DNA from: Methanobacteriota archaeon
GTDB lineage: Archaea > Thermoplasmatota > Poseidoniia > Poseidoniales > Poseidoniaceae
Direction: 5' to 3'
NCBI GenBank assembly: GCA_002727485.1
Contig: PBXE01000025.1
Span: forward strand, 5,848 to 14,595
DNA length: 8,748 nucleotides
Part shown: positions 6,774-8,748 of the stretch, piece after piece
Position numbering within the stretch: the first letter of the stretch is position 1
Layout of the letters: every line of letters begins with the position of its first letter
Notes under the pieces: generated by a model
Databases searched by the model: none
What the model saw: only the letters and a program-made list of their open reading frames with translations
What the model was told of the DNA's origin: nothing
Translations under genes and position numbers: made by a program

Positions 6774-8748
6774 TCAAATTCAGAAAATCAAGAAATTGTG
6801 AATTGTAATGCCAATAGAAATGAGACTTGGACTGTTGGTTTAATTTATTGCAATGGTAATGTCAGTACAGGATATACTCTTTTCTCTCCGATATCATCTT
6901 CAACATCTTATTTGATTGATGAATATGGACGTGAGTTACATCGATGGGAGTCCCCAGGAGGTCACAGACCTGGACTTTCAGCATACTTACTAGAAGATGG
7001 CGACTTACTGAGAACTGCTAACTTGGGTAATAACCAGCCAGGTGATTTTTCTGCAGGCGGAGCAGCAGGAAAAATCGAAAGAATCTCTTGGGATGGTGAA
7101 CTTGAGTGGTCATGGACATACTCTTCTCAAACATTTAGAAGTCATCATGACATAGAGCCCATGCCTAATGGTAATATTTTGGTTATTGCTTGGGAAGAAA
7201 TGTCTGAACAAGAGGTTGTCCAAGCGGGCAAAGATACCTCCGGTAATTCAAGTAAAGCGGTAACCTCAACAACCTTATGGCCAGATATAGTCATAGAAGT
7301 GGAACCAATTGGTACTGACGATTATAATATAGTTTGGAAATGGAGTGCTTGGGATCATCTAATTCAGGATTACGATTCGTCGAAAGATAATTACGGAGTG
7401 GTTGGAGACCATCCAGAGTTACTTGATGTTAATTATATGGATGCTGAAGGGGGTGCTTCTGGTGGAAGAGATTGGATGCATTGCAATGGTATCGATTATA
7501 ATCAATTTCTTGACCAAATCGCACTATCCTGCAAAAATATGAATGAAATTTACATCATAGACCATAGCACTACAACTTCACAAGCTGCTGGACATACTGG
7601 GGGAAATAGCGGCATGGGCGGTGATATCTTATACCGTTGGGGCAATCCTGAAGCATATCGAGCAGGAGATGAAAATGACCAGATACTTTTTGCCCAACAT
7701 GATGTTCAATGGATTGAATCTGGTAGAGAAAATGCCGGAGATTTAATTGTTTACAATAATGGCAACGGAAGAGATACTCTGTATTCTTCAGTAGATATTT
7801 TCAAGCCTCCACTCGTTAATGGAAGTTATACTAAGAATCTAAGTGAACCCTTCGGACCGGTGAATACAAGTTGGTCATGGAATATCGGCACAGATATGTA
7901 TGCTCCTTCAATATCTGGAGTTGAAAGACTACCCAATGGTAACACATTGGTGACATATGGTACTAGAGGTACTTTCTATGAAGTTGATTTATCGGGCGAA
8001 ATTGTATGGAAATATATCAGCCCGATAAATACTGGTGACGAGATGAATCAAGGAGATTCAATTTATACAGGCAATGGCAACAAAGTTTTCAAAGTTAGAA
8101 GATATGATCCAAATTACAATGCTTTCAAAGATAAAGAAATTAATCCTGGTGATTATATTGAAACGTGGAATGACCAGTGCCCTAATGAAGAATCAATACT
8201 TTGGGATATTGATGGAGATGGATGCATTGATGATTCAGATCTTGATGGAATAAAAGATAATTTGGACAAATGCAATGGATATAATGATTCAATAGATATT
8301 GATAATGATTCAATACCCGATGGTTGCGATAATTTGATTGATTCCGATAATGATTCAATAGCAGATTCATTAGATATTTGTCAAGGCTTTGATGATAACA
8401 TTGATTTCGACAATGACTCAATACCAGATGGTTGTGATAATCTAATTGATTCAGACAATGATTCAATCGCTAATTCATTGGATATTTGTGAAGGTTTTGA
8501 TGACCTTAAAGATGTTGATAACGATACAATTCCCGATGGATGTGACGATTTAATTGACTCAGACAATGATACCATATCTGATGAAAATGATATTTGTTTT
8601 GGGTTTAATGATCTCATTGATTTAGATAATGATTCTATCCCAGATGGGTGTGATTCTATAATTGATTCAGACAATGATGGAATTGAAGATTCAATTGATA
8701 AATGCCAAGGAGGTAACGACTCTATAGATTCAGATTATGATGGAATTG
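6693..8748 (+). CDS. Secreted aryl-sulfate sulfotransferase-like protein with thrombospondin type 3-like repeats (C-terminus cut by window edge)
   Basis: An open frame of 685 codons with no stop before the window end. Residues 1-27 form a signal peptide: MGKLYR, a hydrophobic core of about 13 residues, then a likely cut after SSMA at 27. Residues about 55-490 resemble the arylsulfotransferase (ASST) beta-propeller, which moves sulfate from one phenolic ester to another outside the membrane. Marks are HHDIEPMPNGNILVIAWEE (H151/H152), RDWMHCNGIDYNQ (H263), EIYIIDHSTTTSQAAGHTGG, LYRWGNPEAYRAG, FAQHDVQWIE (H336), and VERLPNGNTLVTYG. Three histidines match the catalytic set known from E. coli ASST; the matching arginine appears as K281. 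From about 495 the protein becomes Asp-rich calcium-loop repeats. Fifteen N-x-S/T sequons occur in total, six of them before the repeats. The protein is probably surface-attached or released. Sulfotransferase activity is inferred from family; substrate unknown; a non-catalytic propeller is possible. Confidence 0.78.
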   Translation, partial: MGKLYRAFFIIFVLIFSVIDISKSSMASNSENQEIVNCNANRNETWTVGLIYCNGNVSTGYTLFSPISSSTSYLIDEYGRELHRWESPGGHRPGLSAYLLEDGDLLRTANLGNNQPGDFSAGGAAGKIERISWDGELEWSWTYSSQTFRSHHDIEPMPNGNILVIAWEEMSEQEVVQAGKDTSGNSSKAVTSTTLWPDIVIEVEPIGTDDYNIVWKWSAWDHLIQDYDSSKDNYGVVGDHPELLDVNYMDAEGGASGGRDWMHCNGIDYNQFLDQIALSCKNMNEIYIIDHSTTTSQAAGHTGGNSGMGGDILYRWGNPEAYRAGDENDQILFAQHDVQWIESGRENAGDLIVYNNGNGRDTLYSSVDIFKPPLVNGSYTKNLSEPFGPVNTSWSWNIGTDMYAPSISGVERLPNGNTLVTYGTRGTFYEVDLSGEIVWKYISPINTGDEMNQGDSIYTGNGNKVFKVRRYDPNYNAFKDKEINPGDYIETWNDQCPNEESILWDIDGDGCIDDSDLDGIKDNLDKCNGYNDSIDIDNDSIPDGCDNLIDSDNDSIADSLDICQGFDDNIDFDNDSIPDGCDNLIDSDNDSIANSLDICEGFDDLKDVDNDTIPDGCDDLIDSDNDTISDENDICFGFNDLIDLDNDSIPDGCDSIIDSDNDGIEDSIDKCQGGNDSIDSDYDGI
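8301..8748 (+). repeat. Tandem 108-base coding repeat, thrombospondin type 3-like calcium loops
   Basis: Four full units begin at 8301, 8409, 8517 and 8625, exactly 108 bases (36 residues) apart; a fifth begins at 8733 and is cut by the window end. A more degenerate unit, two residues shorter between cysteines, lies upstream (about 8199-8300). Each unit has two Asp-rich loops, one followed by I-P-D-G-C-D and one 15 residues later followed by an I-x-D/N-x-x-D-x-C segment, so loops alternate at 15 and 21 residues and cysteines fall every 18 residues. Loops 1-7 (residues 537, 552, 573, 588, 609, 624, 645) read D-N-D-S/T; the loops at 660 and 681 return to D-x-D-G. Such repeats in secreted proteins usually bind Ca2+ and form a stiff stalk. 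Direct sight for the period; function by family. Confidence 0.88.

Noticed and set aside
8182..8674. Long minus-strand reading frames opposite the repeat array, with repetitive Ser/Ile- or His/Asn-rich translations
   Set aside because: They are antisense shadows of the Asp-rich repeats. The plus frame has a signal peptide, homology and mostly synonymous differences between units; the minus frames have none of these.
8301..8748. CRISPR array or other DNA-level repeat system
   Set aside because: The 108-base repeats are contiguous without spacers, stay in one frame, and differ mainly at third codon positions, so they are coding repeats.
1..8748. Ca2+ ATPase, OPT transporter and Ca2+-loop protein forming one calcium system
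   Set aside because: The pump is on the other strand and more than 4 kb from the repeat protein, with unrelated genes between; only the shared ion suggests a link.

Overview
The window is AT-rich and almost fully coding. It reads as a piece of a marine planktonic archaeon, probably of the Poseidoniia (Marine Group II) or a close relative. The reasons are a transketolase split into two genes, Shine-Dalgarno sequences of the GGTGA type in front of some genes and none in front of another, and a secreted protein ending in Asp-rich calcium-loop repeats. The taxonomic call is inference and moderate; a bacterium with similar genes is not excluded.

Layout: (1) Minus strand, 2687 to 1 and running off the left edge: a P2A-type calcium ATPase of the SPCA/PMR1 kind, starting from TTG. 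(2) A divergent intergenic region of 104 bases, 2688-2791. (3) Plus strand, 2792-4843: a 683-residue OPT-family transporter. (4) After 72 bases, the two halves of transketolase, 4916-5743 and 5740-6675, overlapping by ATGA. (5) After only 17 bases, a reading frame from 6693 that stays open to the right edge (685 codons visible): a secreted protein with a signal peptide, an aryl-sulfate sulfotransferase-type beta-propeller, and a tandem array of 108-base (36-residue) thrombospondin type 3-like repeats that is cut by the window end.

How the genes relate: the transketolase halves form one enzyme of the non-oxidative pentose phosphate pathway. The sulfotransferase-like gene probably shares their transcript because the gap is short and carries its own ribosome binding site, but no metabolic link is visible. 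The ATPase and OPT genes are membrane transporters reading away from a shared promoter region.

Most interesting: in the repeat array seven consecutive calcium loops read D-x-D-N-D-S/T, so the usual glycines are gone and every loop carries an N-x-S/T glycosylation sequon. The block is flanked on both sides by loops that keep Gly at the position of that Ser/Thr. Also notable are an Arg-to-Lys change at a predicted active-site position of the sulfotransferase domain, and loss of the PMR1 manganese-selectivity glutamine in the ATPase. No RNA genes, mobile elements or CRISPR arrays were seen.
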